Shown: positions 43,370 to 51,391 of the stretch, in pieces
Layout of the letters: each line of letters opens with the position of its first letter
Numbering within the stretch: position 1 is the stretch's first letter
DNA from: Halobacterium sp. R2-5
GTDB taxonomy: Archaea; Halobacteriota; Halobacteria; Halobacteriales; Halobacteriaceae
Direction: 5' to 3'
DNA: 64,000 nucleotides
Assembly: GCF_011734195.1 (NCBI RefSeq)
Contig: NZ_JAANTH010000002.1
Span: 248,001 to 312,000 of the forward strand
Notes under the pieces: model-generated
The model's input: the letters and a program-made list of their open reading frames with translations, nothing else
Database searches by the model: none
What the model was told of the DNA's origin: nothing
Made by a program: the position numbers and the translations under genes

Positions 43370-43786
43370 CTACTTATTACCGAGGCGGACGGCCTCGGGC
43401 TCGAAGCGCTCGCCGGTCCACGTCCACGCGTCCAGAATCGGCGGGCGCGCGGCCAGCGACGCGAGCACGTAGACGTACCCCGGCCACGACGCCCGCTCGC
43501 GGTCGGTGTCGCTCATGTGTGCGGGGCCCGCGGGGTGCGAGTGGTAGAAACCGACGACTTCGCGCCCCGTCGCCGCCGCTTCGTCGAAGACCGCCAGCGT
43601 CGCCTCCGGGTCGAGTTCGTAGGTCACGCGCGACGCTTCCGCGACGTTCGGCACGCGGCGCGCGGTCGTCGCGATCACCTCGTCTCCGTCCCGGCGACCG
43701 AGCAGCGCGCCGCAGGCCTCCCGGGGCGCGTCCGCTCGCGCGTGGTCGAGCACCGCGTCGTAGGCCGCCCGTCGGAGTTCGAGCAC
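43370..43786 (-). CDS. JAMM/MPN+ metalloprotease, candidate desampylase
   Basis: A 138-residue JAB1/MPN/Mov34 protein starting at GTG. The zinc motif is complete: Glu23 in REACGALLG, then HSHPAGPAHMSDTD with His82, His84, Ser92 and Asp95 (HxHx7Sx2D). The size and motif match the haloarchaeal HvJAMM1-type isopeptidase that removes SAMPs from targets and cleaves linear SAMP fusions. A SAMP1-like gene lies 22 kb away. The GTG at 43786 is the only start that preserves the domain without a long unrelated extension. It is followed by tenA 44 bases later. Confidence 0.9.
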   Translation of the reverse strand: MLELRRAAYDAVLDHARADAPREACGALLGRRDGDEVIATTARRVPNVAEASRVTYELDPEATLAVFDEAAATGREVVGFYHSHPAGPAHMSDTDRERASWPGYVYVLASLAARPPILDAWTWTGERFEPEAVRLGNK

Positions 43787-43833
43787 GGCCGTGTTTGGGA
43801 GCGCTCCCGGAAAAATCCGCCCGACGGCTCGCG

Positions 43834-44457
43834 CTACTCGCGGGCGCCGTCCGGCACGGGGTCGGCGTCGCCCTCGAAGTCTCGGCGCATCGCGATCTCG
43901 AACCACGGGCAGAGCCGGAGCTGGCGGTAGTACCGCGGATTCTCGTAGAGGTCCTCGTAGTCCGCCCAGAGGATGCCGCCGACTTCGTCGGGGTCCGGGT
44001 CGAGGCTCGTGTCCGAGAGCGTCGCGACGAGCACCGCGCAGACCTCCCACTCGACGCCCTCGTCGAGGTAGTGGCGCTTGTACTCGAAGCGGTCCGTGAC
44101 CTCCAGGTCGTCGTACTGGTCGGGCGTGATGCCGAGCTCCTCTTCGAGGCGCTCGCGGGTGGCCTCCTTCTGGCTCTGGCCCTCGACGGGGTGGCTGGCG
44201 ACGGTGCCGTCCCAGTGGGTGTCCCAGAGGCGCTTGCGGGCGGCGCGCTGGGCGAGCAGCACGCGGCCGTCCTCGTCGAACAGCAGGCACGTGAACGCGC
44301 GGTGGCGGATGCCGTCGCCCGTGTGGGCGTCGAGGCGGTTCACCGGACCTTCCTCCTCGTCGTACGCGTCGACGGCGACGACGTCCTGTTCGGCGTTCTC
44401 CGCAGCCTCGTCCGTGCGCGTGGACTCGACGGGCACGTCGGGCCCTGAATCGCTCAT
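43834..44457 (-). CDS. Nudix protein of the type 1 IPP isomerase group lacking the catalytic Cys
   Basis: A 207-residue protein. Residues 50-190 align in order with type 1 isopentenyl-diphosphate isomerase: HRAFTCLLFDEDGRVLLAQR, the Nudix helix and VEWEVC with Glu138 at the place of the catalytic glutamate (Glu116 in E. coli). The catalytic Cys67 position (SVCGHP in E. coli) is Ala87 here (TVASHP). The first 45 residues are an acidic disordered arm. It may still be an isomerase by another mechanism or act as a Nudix hydrolase. GCTATTTACC lies about 27 bases before the ATG. Confidence 0.85.
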   Translation of the reverse strand: MSDSGPDVPVESTRTDEAAENAEQDVVAVDAYDEEEGPVNRLDAHTGDGIRHRAFTCLLFDEDGRVLLAQRAARKRLWDTHWDGTVASHPVEGQSQKEATRERLEEELGITPDQYDDLEVTDRFEYKRHYLDEGVEWEVCAVLVATLSDTSLDPDPDEVGGILWADYEDLYENPRYYRQLRLCPWFEIAMRRDFEGDADPVPDGARE

Positions 44458-44505
44458 GGCGCCAACGACGGGGACGTGGGTAAATAGCGCTTCGACTCGG
44501 CGCGG

Positions 44506-44919
44506 TCAGCCCATCTTCTCGTCGAGGATGAGCCGGGTCTTCGTGGAGACGACCTCCTCCTGCTCGCGGGCCTTCGAGACGAGCTGGTTGACGCCGCCGG
44601 TGTCGGTGGCGTCGACGACGAGCACGATGTCGTCCTCGCCGGACACCTGCCAGACGAAGTCCACGGGCTCCCAGTCGACCATGCGGTCGCCGACCTCGTG
44701 GGTGTCGACGTCCATCGCCACGCCGATCTCGATCATCGCCTTCACGTTGCCCGTGGAGGTGGTGACGGTGAACCGTTCGATGACGCCGTCCTCGACGAGG
44801 CTGTCGACGCGGTTGCGGACGGTGCCCTCGCTGACGCCGATGTCGTCGGCGATCTCCGTGTACGGGGTGCGGGCGTCCCGTCGGAGCGCGTCGAGGATGC
44901 GCCGGTCGATGTCGTCCAT
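44506..44919 (-). CDS. Lrp/AsnC-family transcriptional regulator
   Basis: A 137-residue regulator. The helix-turn-helix (about 4-55) includes DRRILDALRRDARTPYTEIA and the recognition helix SEGTVRNRVDSLV. The RAM ligand-binding domain occupies about 65-135. It is divergent from carA across a 97-base space holding palindromic sequences, so it may regulate carA and itself in response to an amino acid. CCTTTTTG on the minus strand lies about 27 bases before its ATG. Confidence 0.93.
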   Translation of the reverse strand: MDDIDRRILDALRRDARTPYTEIADDIGVSEGTVRNRVDSLVEDGVIERFTVTTSTGNVKAMIEIGVAMDVDTHEVGDRMVDWEPVDFVWQVSGEDDIVLVVDATDTGGVNQLVSKAREQEEVVSTKTRLILDEKMG

Positions 44920-44949
44920 ACCCCGGATTCACCCCCTCGCACAAAAAGG

Positions 44950-44990
44950 ATTTCGAAAATCGTAACCTCGCTACGAAAGCAAGGTTTATA
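44950..44990. promoter_or_regulatory. Operator/promoter region between lrp and carA
   Basis: GATTTCGAAAATC (44950-44962) is a dyad with GATTT/AAATC arms. AACCTCGC (44964-44971) and GCAAGGTT (44979-44986) are near-perfect inverted arms around CTACGAAA. The carA TATA box GGTTTATA (44983-44990) overlaps the second arm and lies about 29 bases before its ATG. A protein bound here would block carA initiation. Confidence 0.55.
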
Positions 44991-45016
44991 CTCCGGTAGT
45001 GCGTTTGAATCTCGTA

Positions 45017-46075
45017 ATGTCGGACGCCTACCTCGCGTTAGAGACCGGCGACGTGGTCGAAGCCAACGCCCGTGCCTCCGGGCAGGCGCGAGGCGAACTC
45101 GTGTTCACCACCGCGTACACCGGATACGAGGAGAGCCTCACGGACCCGTCCTACGAGGCGCAAGTGCTCACCTTCGCGTACCCCCTCATCGGGAACTACG
45201 GCGTCCGAGAAGAACGCTTCGAGTCGGACCGCGTCCACCCCAGCGCCGTCGTCGCCCGCGAGCTCACCGACGACGTCGCCGAGTGGCTCCAGGACGAGGG
45301 CGTCCCCGCCGTCGACGGCCTCGACACCCGCGACCTCGTCCTCGACATCCGCGAGGGCGGCGCGATGAAGGTCGGCATCGCTGCCGGCCCCGACGCCACC
45401 CCCGAGGACGCCCGCGCGCAACTGGAGGACTGCCCGCACATGAGCGACCTCACGGACATCGGCAGCCGCGTCAGCGTCGACGAGCCCGAGGTCCACGGCG
45501 AGGGCGACGTCGACGTCGCGCTCGTCGACTGCGGCGCGAAGGGCTCCATCGTCTCCTCGCTGGTCGACCGCGGCGCTACCGTCCACGTCCTCCCCTACGA
45601 CACCACGCCCGCGGAGCTCGCGGCCGTCGACCCGGACGTGCTGTTCATCTCGAACGGCCCCGGCGACCCCGCGAACTTCGAGGCCGCCGAACAGCTCGTC
45701 TCCGAGTTCGTCGGCGACCTCCCGGTCGCGGGCATCTGCCTCGGCCAGCAGGTCGTCGCCCGCGCGCTCGGCGGCACCACCGAGAAGATGGACTTCGGCC
45801 ACCGCGGCGTCAACCAGCCCGTCCTCGACTACGACTCCGGGCGCGTCGTGATGACCACACAGAACCACGGCTACACGGTCGCCGAGCCCGGCGACCTCGA
45901 GGTCACGCAGATCAACGTCAACGACGACACCCCGGAGGGCCTCGACTCCGAGGAACTGGACGTCGTCACGCGCCAGTACCACCCCGAGGCCAACCCCGGC
46001 CCGCACGACAGCCTCGACTTCTTCGACGACGTGCTCGCGCTGGCCTCAAGCCGCACGCCGGTCACGGCCGACTAG
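45017..46075 (+). CDS. carA: Carbamoyl-phosphate synthase small subunit
   Basis: A 352-residue glutaminase subunit that feeds ammonia to CarB for carbamoyl phosphate (arginine and pyrimidine synthesis). The N-terminal CarA domain has GELVFTTAYTGYEESLTDP, and the class I amidotransferase domain has the nucleophile in GICLGQQ (Cys about 240) and the YHPEANPGPHD triad segment. The ATG at 45017 follows a TATA box by 29 bases. carB lies on the other strand 1.3 kb downstream, so the two subunits are not co-transcribed. Confidence 0.97.
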   Translation: MSDAYLALETGDVVEANARASGQARGELVFTTAYTGYEESLTDPSYEAQVLTFAYPLIGNYGVREERFESDRVHPSAVVARELTDDVAEWLQDEGVPAVDGLDTRDLVLDIREGGAMKVGIAAGPDATPEDARAQLEDCPHMSDLTDIGSRVSVDEPEVHGEGDVDVALVDCGAKGSIVSSLVDRGATVHVLPYDTTPAELAAVDPDVLFISNGPGDPANFEAAEQLVSEFVGDLPVAGICLGQQVVARALGGTTEKMDFGHRGVNQPVLDYDSGRVVMTTQNHGYTVAEPGDLEVTQINVNDDTPEGLDSEELDVVTRQYHPEANPGPHDSLDFFDDVLALASSRTPVTAD

Positions 46076-46604
46076 GGAAGTTCAGTTCTTCGTCCGCGAG
46101 CCCGCGGAACTGCGTCATCGCCTGGTCGCCGAGCACGCCCTCGGCGGTCGCCAGCACCGTTCGCGCGTTCCGCCCGCGGGTCGCGCCCACGAGCGTGTCT
46201 AGCAGCCGGAACAGCCGCTCGCTGGAGACGTACATCGACAGCACGCCGAGGCTGTCGACGGCCACCCAGCCCTCGCCCGGCTCGACGTGCTGGAACGCCT
46301 TCGAGAACTGGATGCTCACGCCCGTCAGGTCGCTCGGGCTGACGCGGTCGGTCACCCACAGCGGGCCGTCGTAGTTTACCTCCGTCCCCGTCACGGGGAC
46401 GACGCCGACCCGCCGCGGGTCGCCGCCGCGGGCTTCGACTGCGCGTTCGAGCTTCCTCAGGTTGCCGTCGGTCGTCACCAGCAGGAGGTTCTCGAACGCT
46501 TCCGCGGGCAGCACGTCGACGACGCGGTCGCCGCTGGGCTGCACGCAGAGCGCGACCTCGCCGGCCGCTAGCTCGACCGCCTGCGTGTCGACCTCAGCGG
46601 TCAC
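46062..46604 (-). CDS. RecA/KaiC-like protein without a Walker A motif (haloarchaeal HTR-like/DUF7504 type)
   Basis: A 180-residue protein starting at GTG. Its strand-helix order, NLLLVTTDGNLRKLERAV, VSIQFSKAF and GWVAVDSLGVLSMYVSSERL, resembles the core of KaiC-like ATPases, but the N-terminal P-loop is missing (ALCVQPSGDRVVDVLP instead). It is therefore probably not an ATPase. Haloarchaeal relatives are annotated as HTR-like or DUF7504 proteins (from memory). It overlaps the upstream membrane gene by 11 bases and carA convergently by 14. Confidence 0.75.
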   Translation of the reverse strand: MTAEVDTQAVELAAGEVALCVQPSGDRVVDVLPAEAFENLLLVTTDGNLRKLERAVEARGGDPRRVGVVPVTGTEVNYDGPLWVTDRVSPSDLTGVSIQFSKAFQHVEPGEGWVAVDSLGVLSMYVSSERLFRLLDTLVGATRGRNARTVLATAEGVLGDQAMTQFRGLADEELNFPSRP

Positions 46605-46938
46605 GCTCGAACCCTCCGACGAACTCGTCGGTCTCTATTTCCGCGCCGTCGCCGCGCCCGAACGTCACGAACTCGCGGGCGAACCGCCACGTCGCCGCTA
46701 CGCTCACGAGCGCGCTGGTCGCGTACACGACGTACGCCACCACCTCCACCGCGGCGCCCGCCACGTCGAGGTCGACGAGCAACTCGAGCACCGATCCCGC
46801 CATCAGGCAGGCCAGCGCGGCGACCAGCAGGAGCACGCCGTCGCGGTAGAGGACGTTCCGCGAGTACGCGACCACGGGGTACGTGAACCCCGCGCAGAGC
46901 ACGACCAGCACCGCGACCTCCAGCACCCACGCGGTCAT
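46594..46938 (-). CDS. Small membrane protein of the KaiC-like module
   Basis: A 114-residue protein with three hydrophobic helices (about 4-24, 34-55 and 60-85) and a charged C-terminal tail (GRGDGAEIETDEF). It lies five bases after another small membrane gene and overlaps the RecA-like gene, so all three form a tight operon. No known family is recognised. A membrane platform for the RecA-like protein is possible. Confidence 0.72.
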   Translation of the reverse strand: MTAWVLEVAVLVVLCAGFTYPVVAYSRNVLYRDGVLLLVAALACLMAGSVLELLVDLDVAGAAVEVVAYVVYATSALVSVAATWRFAREFVTFGRGDGAEIETDEFVGGFERDR

Positions 46939-46943
46939 CGCGG

Positions 46944-47261
46944 TCACCGGCCGACCACCCGCCGTTCGGTCACGAGCGCCACGAAGCGCCAGCAGGCGAC
47001 GGCGATGGCGACGATCGCGATCGCCCACAGCGCGAGCGCGACCTGGCCGCCGTCCGCGGGCGTCGCGGGATGCAAGGTCGCGCCCGTCGAGACGGTCATC
47101 GCGCCGAAGACGACCGGCAGCGGCGCGATTGCGCGCCCCCACTCGGTCCCCGCGAACCCCACGGCTGCGATGGTCGCGAACGTGCACGCCACCGCGCTCG
47201 CGGCGAACGTGAGGATGTTGAGCGCTATCGTGGCGTGCGACGCCCACGTCGGCAGTGCCAT
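46944..47261 (-). CDS. Small membrane protein, first gene of the KaiC-like module
   Basis: A 105-residue protein with three hydrophobic helices (about 10-35, 44-62 and 75-97) and a basic end (ERRVVGR). It is the first gene of the three-gene unit between carA and carB. It could be a paralogue of the next gene by size and helix number, but similarity is weak. Function unknown. Confidence 0.72.
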   Translation of the reverse strand: MALPTWASHATIALNILTFAASAVACTFATIAAVGFAGTEWGRAIAPLPVVFGAMTVSTGATLHPATPADGGQVALALWAIAIVAIAVACWRFVALVTERRVVGR

Positions 47262-47374
47262 GCTCGTCCGCCAGATAACGTCGGGGTCACTAAGCAGTTG
47301 GGACGCGTCTGACGCCTCTCAGCGTACTGAAAGAACGGTGTTGAGAGAGCTAGCGCGAGCGCGGAGCCGCGGCC

Positions 47375-50300
47375 TCAGCCCCAGCGCTCGTCGCGAATCG
47401 GGCGCTCGCCGACCGGCATCACGTCGAGGTCGTCGCCCTCGTGGGCGAGGCCTTCGAGGGTCGCCTCCGCGCTCTCGACCGTCGAGAGGTACGGGACTTC
47501 TTCTTCGACGGCCGTCCGCAGCGACTCCTCGTCGCGGGAGACGACGAAGTCGACGTCACCTTTGCGAATCGCCGCCGGGACGTCGTCGAACGTCTCCACG
47601 TCGAAGTACTCCTCGAAGCCGTCGACGGGTAGGTCGACGACGGCAGTGCCACCGATTTCGGGGTCGTTGCCGGCGGCGCGCTGGGCCTTCCAGTACGCCA
47701 GCCCCGGGTCGGCGGCCGTGCCCATCACTTCGCCCGTGGACTTCATCTCCGGGCCGAGGCGGGGGTCCGAGCCCGGCAGGCGGTCGAACGGCAGCACGAC
47801 CTCCTTGACGCTGTACTGCTCGGGGACGCCCTCGCTGACGTCGAGGTCGGCCAGCGAGTCGCCGGCCATCACCTTCGCCGCGAGCTTCGCGATGGGGACG
47901 CCGGTCGCCTTCGAGACGAACGGAACAGTCCGGGACGAGCGCGGGTTCGCCTCGAGGACGTACACCTCGCCGTCCTGCACGGCGAGCTGGACGTTCAGCA
48001 GGCCGACGGTGTCCAGCGCGGTGGCGATGTCCTCGGTGACCTCGCGCACGCGGCCGAGCGTGTCGTCGTCCAGCGAGCGCGGCGGAATCACGCACGCCGA
48101 GTCCCCGGAGTGGACGCCCGCGCTCTCGACGTGCTCCATCACGCCGCCGATGAGGACGTCCTCGCCGTCGGAGACGGCGTCGACGTCGAGCTCGACGGCG
48201 TCCGCGAGGAACTCGTCGACGAGGATGGGCTTGTCCGGGCTCACGCGGACGGCCTCCTCCATGTAGTGTTTGAGTTCGTCGTCGTCGTGGACGACGTCCA
48301 TCGCGCGCCCGCCGAGCACGTAGCTCGGGCGGACCAGCACCGGGTAGCCGATGTCGTGCGCGAGGTCGAGGGCTTCCTCCTCGCTAGTCGCGGAGCCGCC
48401 GTCCGGCTGGCTGATGCCGAGTTCGTCCATCAGGACGTTGAAGCGGTCGCGGTCCTCCGCGAGGTCCATCGCGTTCACGCTCGTCCCCAGGATTTCCGCG
48501 TCGAGCCCGCGGCGCTCGATCTCGGCCTCCAGGGGGTCCGCGACGTTCACGGACGTCTGGCCGCCGAACTGCACCATCACGCCGTCCGCGTCCGTGGCCT
48601 CGACGACGTCCGCGACCTCCTCGGCCGTGATGGGGTCGAAGAACAGGCCGTCGCTGGTGTCGTAGTCGGTGGAGACGGTCTCGGGGTTGTTGTTCACGAC
48701 GTGGGCCTCGATGCCCTGCTCGCGGAGCGCGCGCACCGCGTGCACCGAGCAGTAGTCGAACTCCACGCCCTGCCCGATGCGGATGGGGCCGCCGCCGACG
48801 ACGACCACGGAGTCGACGTCCGTGTCCACGCGCAGTTCGCCCGCGGCCGCGTCGCCCTTCAGCGGGCCGCTGAACCACTCGGGCCGGCGCGACGAGTAGT
48901 AGTACGGCGTCTGCGCCGCGAACTCGCCCGCGCACGTGTCCACCTGCTTGTACGAGCGACCGGGCACGGACTCCTCGACGTCCGTGACGCTCGCGCCCGC
49001 GCCGTCGGGCGTCAGTTCGTCCTCGGAGTCGTCGGCGGCCGCCGGCAGCCAGGACGCGTTCGCGTCCTCGAACCCGTCGCCCGCGATCGCCGAAATCTCG
49101 TGGTTCGTGAAGCCCGCCGACGCTGCGGCCGTGAAGTCGCCCTCGCTGGCGGCCTCCGCCGCTTCGGCGACGTTCTGGAAGCGCTCTAGGTACCACTCGC
49201 GGAAGTTCGTGAAGTCGTTGACCTCCTCGACCGTGTACCCGCGGTCGAACGCCTCGAACACCGCGTACGGGCGGTCCGGCGTCGGCGTCTCCAGGTAGTC
49301 GGCTTCGAGCTCTGCGTCGCCGACCTCGCTCCAGTCGATGTCCGGGTCGTACTCCGAGGAGCGCAGCGCCTTCAGCAGGCTCTCCTCGAACGTCCGCCCG
49401 ATGGCCATCGCCTCCCCCGTGGACTTCATCGCGGTGCCGAGCTCGAAGTCCACCTCGGGGAACTTGTCCTTCGGCCAGCGCGGCACCTTCGTCACCACGT
49501 AGTCGATGGCGGGCTCGAAGGCCGCCGTGGTCTCGCCCGTGATCTCGTTCTCGATCTCGTGGAGGCGCTTGCCGAGCGCGACCTTCGCGGTCACGCGGGC
49601 GATGGGGTAGCCGGTCGCCTTCGACGCCAGCGCCGACGAGCGCGACACGCGCGGGTTGACCTCGACGACGCGGTACTCGCCGCCGGGCGTGCCGTCGTCG
49701 CGCCACGCGAACTGGATGTTACAGCCGCCCTGAATGCCGAGGTCGCGGATGACTTCGAGCGCGACGTCGCGCATCTCCTGGTGGCCGTCGTCCGGGATGA
49801 CCTGGCTCGGCGTGACGACCGTGGACTCCCCGGTGTGGATGCCCATCGGGTCGATGTTCTCCATGTTGCAGATGATGATACACGAGTCGTCGGCGTCGCG
49901 CATCACCTCGTACTCCAGTTCCACCCAGCCCTCGATGGACTCCGTGACGAGCACTTCGTCGTTCCGGGAGAGACGCAGGCCCTTCCGTACGCGGGCGACG
50001 AGTTCGTCCATGTCGTCGACCACGCCGGAACCGCTCCCGCCGAGCGTGTACGTCGTGCGCGCGATGACCGGCAGCCCGCCGACTTCCTCGGCGGCGGCCT
50101 CGACGCGCTCGCGCAGCGCGTCCTCGTCGAAGTCCTCGACGGACTCGCCTTCGTCCAGCGTAATCGTCGTCGACGCCGGAACTGGTTCGCCGAGGTTCTC
50201 CATGCGCTGGCGGAACAGGTCGCGGTCCTCGGTCGCGTAGATCGTGTCCAGGGGCGTCCCCATCACGTCGACGTCGTACTCGTCGAGGACGCCCTCTTCG

Positions 50301-50605
50301 CCGAGCTCGGCGGTGACGTTCAGGCCGGTCTGGCCGCCCAGCCCCGCGATGACGCCGTCCGGGTTCTCCTTCCGGATGACTTCGGCGATGGCGTCGGTCG
50401 TGATGGGCTCGATGTACACCGCGTCGGCCATCTCCGGGTCGGTCATGATGGTCGCGGGGTTGGAGTTGACGAGCACGACTCGCACCCCCTCCTCCTGGAG
50501 CGCGCGGCAGGCCTGCGCGCCGGAGTAGTCGAACTCGGCTGCTTGTCCGATCTGGATGGGACCGCTCCCGATGAGCAGTACCGTGCGGTCGTCGTGCTCG
50601 CTCAT
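47375..50605 (-). CDS. carB: Carbamoyl-phosphate synthase large subunit
   Basis: A 1076-residue enzyme with two ATP-grasp halves. The first opens VLLIGSGPIQIGQAAEFDYS and the second (about residue 600) VVVVGGGPIRIGQGVEFDYC. Each half phosphorylates bicarbonate or carbamate, and the C-terminal domain (about 930-1076) is allosteric. A linker around 505-545 is rich in acidic and alanine residues, longer than in bacteria. GCTTATTACG lies about 31 bases before the ATG on the minus strand. The upstream space holds a perfect TACGAA palindrome. Confidence 0.97.
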   Translation of the reverse strand: MSEHDDRTVLLIGSGPIQIGQAAEFDYSGAQACRALQEEGVRVVLVNSNPATIMTDPEMADAVYIEPITTDAIAEVIRKENPDGVIAGLGGQTGLNVTAELGEEGVLDEYDVDVMGTPLDTIYATEDRDLFRQRMENLGEPVPASTTITLDEGESVEDFDEDALRERVEAAAEEVGGLPVIARTTYTLGGSGSGVVDDMDELVARVRKGLRLSRNDEVLVTESIEGWVELEYEVMRDADDSCIIICNMENIDPMGIHTGESTVVTPSQVIPDDGHQEMRDVALEVIRDLGIQGGCNIQFAWRDDGTPGGEYRVVEVNPRVSRSSALASKATGYPIARVTAKVALGKRLHEIENEITGETTAAFEPAIDYVVTKVPRWPKDKFPEVDFELGTAMKSTGEAMAIGRTFEESLLKALRSSEYDPDIDWSEVGDAELEADYLETPTPDRPYAVFEAFDRGYTVEEVNDFTNFREWYLERFQNVAEAAEAASEGDFTAAASAGFTNHEISAIAGDGFEDANASWLPAAADDSEDELTPDGAGASVTDVEESVPGRSYKQVDTCAGEFAAQTPYYYSSRRPEWFSGPLKGDAAAGELRVDTDVDSVVVVGGGPIRIGQGVEFDYCSVHAVRALREQGIEAHVVNNNPETVSTDYDTSDGLFFDPITAEEVADVVEATDADGVMVQFGGQTSVNVADPLEAEIERRGLDAEILGTSVNAMDLAEDRDRFNVLMDELGISQPDGGSATSEEEALDLAHDIGYPVLVRPSYVLGGRAMDVVHDDDELKHYMEEAVRVSPDKPILVDEFLADAVELDVDAVSDGEDVLIGGVMEHVESAGVHSGDSACVIPPRSLDDDTLGRVREVTEDIATALDTVGLLNVQLAVQDGEVYVLEANPRSSRTVPFVSKATGVPIAKLAAKVMAGDSLADLDVSEGVPEQYSVKEVVLPFDRLPGSDPRLGPEMKSTGEVMGTAADPGLAYWKAQRAAGNDPEIGGTAVVDLPVDGFEEYFDVETFDDVPAAIRKGDVDFVVSRDEESLRTAVEEEVPYLSTVESAEATLEGLAHEGDDLDVMPVGERPIRDERWG

Positions 50606-50630
50606 TGCTACTCGTGTGGAGTTCGCCCAT

Positions 50631-50685
50631 CGTAATAAGCTCCGCGGAACTGTGCGACTCTCGGAACTGAGTTACGAACTTCGTA
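50631..50685. promoter_or_regulatory. carB promoter box and a perfect TACGAACTTCGTA palindrome
   Basis: On the minus strand GCTTATTACG (50631-50640) is the probable carB TATA box. TACGAA-C-TTCGTA (50673-50685) is an exact dyad about 35 bases further upstream. The half-site TACGAA also occurs in the lrp-carA space at 44972-44977, so the two carbamoyl-phosphate synthase genes may share a regulator. Confidence 0.5.
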
Positions 50686-50815
50686 GAATCTCGTGCGGTC
50701 GCGCTGCGCGCCGAGCGCCCGCTCAGCGCTGCCGGCGCCCGCGACGTGGGCCTGACACGCAACTGGTCTCCGACTTGCCGGTGCGCTTTTTCGCCGTCGA
50801 CGACTCTGTGTGGAC

Positions 50816-51256
50816 ATGGCTACCGCCGACACCGACGACTTCGACATCGACGAGTTCGACGCTCAGAACCTCCCGGACTCCGTCGACCAGGCCGCCGTCA
50901 AGCGGATGCGAGCGGTCGCGTGGGCGCTCGACGACGCCATCCCCGTCCCCGGCACGAACTACAAGATCGGCATCGACCCCATCGTCGGCATCCTCCCCGT
51001 CGGCGGCGACGCCGCGACGGGCCTCGTCTCCCTCTACATCGTCGCTGAATCAGCGCGCCTCGGCGTCCCCCGAGAGAAGCTCGTCGCCATGCTCGTCAAC
51101 ATCGCCATCGACGTCGGCGCCGGCTCCGTCCCCGTCCTCGGCGACTTCTTCGACGCCACCTGGAAGGCGAACACCCGGAACTTCAAAATCGCCGTCGAGG
51201 AGCTCGACGACGCCGCCCCCGCCGACTCCGGCGGGACGGAAATCACTATCGAGTAA
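50816..51256 (+). CDS. DUF4112 domain protein
   Basis: A 146-residue protein. The DUF4112 core is visible as IGIDPIVGILPVGGDAATG and NIAIDVGAGSVPVLGDFFDATWKAN, each a hydrophobic stretch that may insert in or lie on the membrane. The first 30 residues are acidic. The ATG at 50816 is used rather than the GTG at 50810. It is divergent from carB and convergent with a DUF5815 gene. Function unknown. Confidence 0.88.
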   Translation: MATADTDDFDIDEFDAQNLPDSVDQAAVKRMRAVAWALDDAIPVPGTNYKIGIDPIVGILPVGGDAATGLVSLYIVAESARLGVPREKLVAMLVNIAIDVGAGSVPVLGDFFDATWKANTRNFKIAVEELDDAAPADSGGTEITIE

Positions 51257-51391
51257 TCCGGCGAACGGTCCCACCACGCCCGCTACGCGGGTGTGTCGTA
51301 CTCGTCCTCGAAGTTCCGGCGGACTCGACGAGTCCGCCGGCGTCCCGTTCGCTGCACTCACGGGACTCCCGAGGGATTTCGAGGACGACAC
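51257..51391. repeat. Palindromic element inserted at the end of the DUF5815 gene
   Basis: CCGGCGGACTCG and CGAGTCCGCCGG (51316-51340) form a perfect 25-base palindrome with a single central base. GTGTCGTACTCGTCCTCGAA occurs both at 51293-51312 and at 51402-51421, the latter inside the DUF5815 coding end. On the minus strand the outer copy encodes NFEDEYDTPA followed by its own stop. GGGATTTCGAGGACGACAC (51373-51391) is also an inverted copy of 51402-51426 apart from six extra bases. The layout suggests element insertion with duplication of the gene tail. Confidence 0.65.

Noticed and set aside
44698-46374. Long plus-strand frame across lrp, carA and the KaiC-like gene
   Set aside because: Its product is arginine-rich noise, and carA in another frame is complete with all catalytic motifs.
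47375-50605. Possible insertion or fusion in the carB linker
   Set aside because: The acidic/alanine linker at about residues 505-545 is in frame and both ATP-grasp halves are intact, so it is a length variation only.
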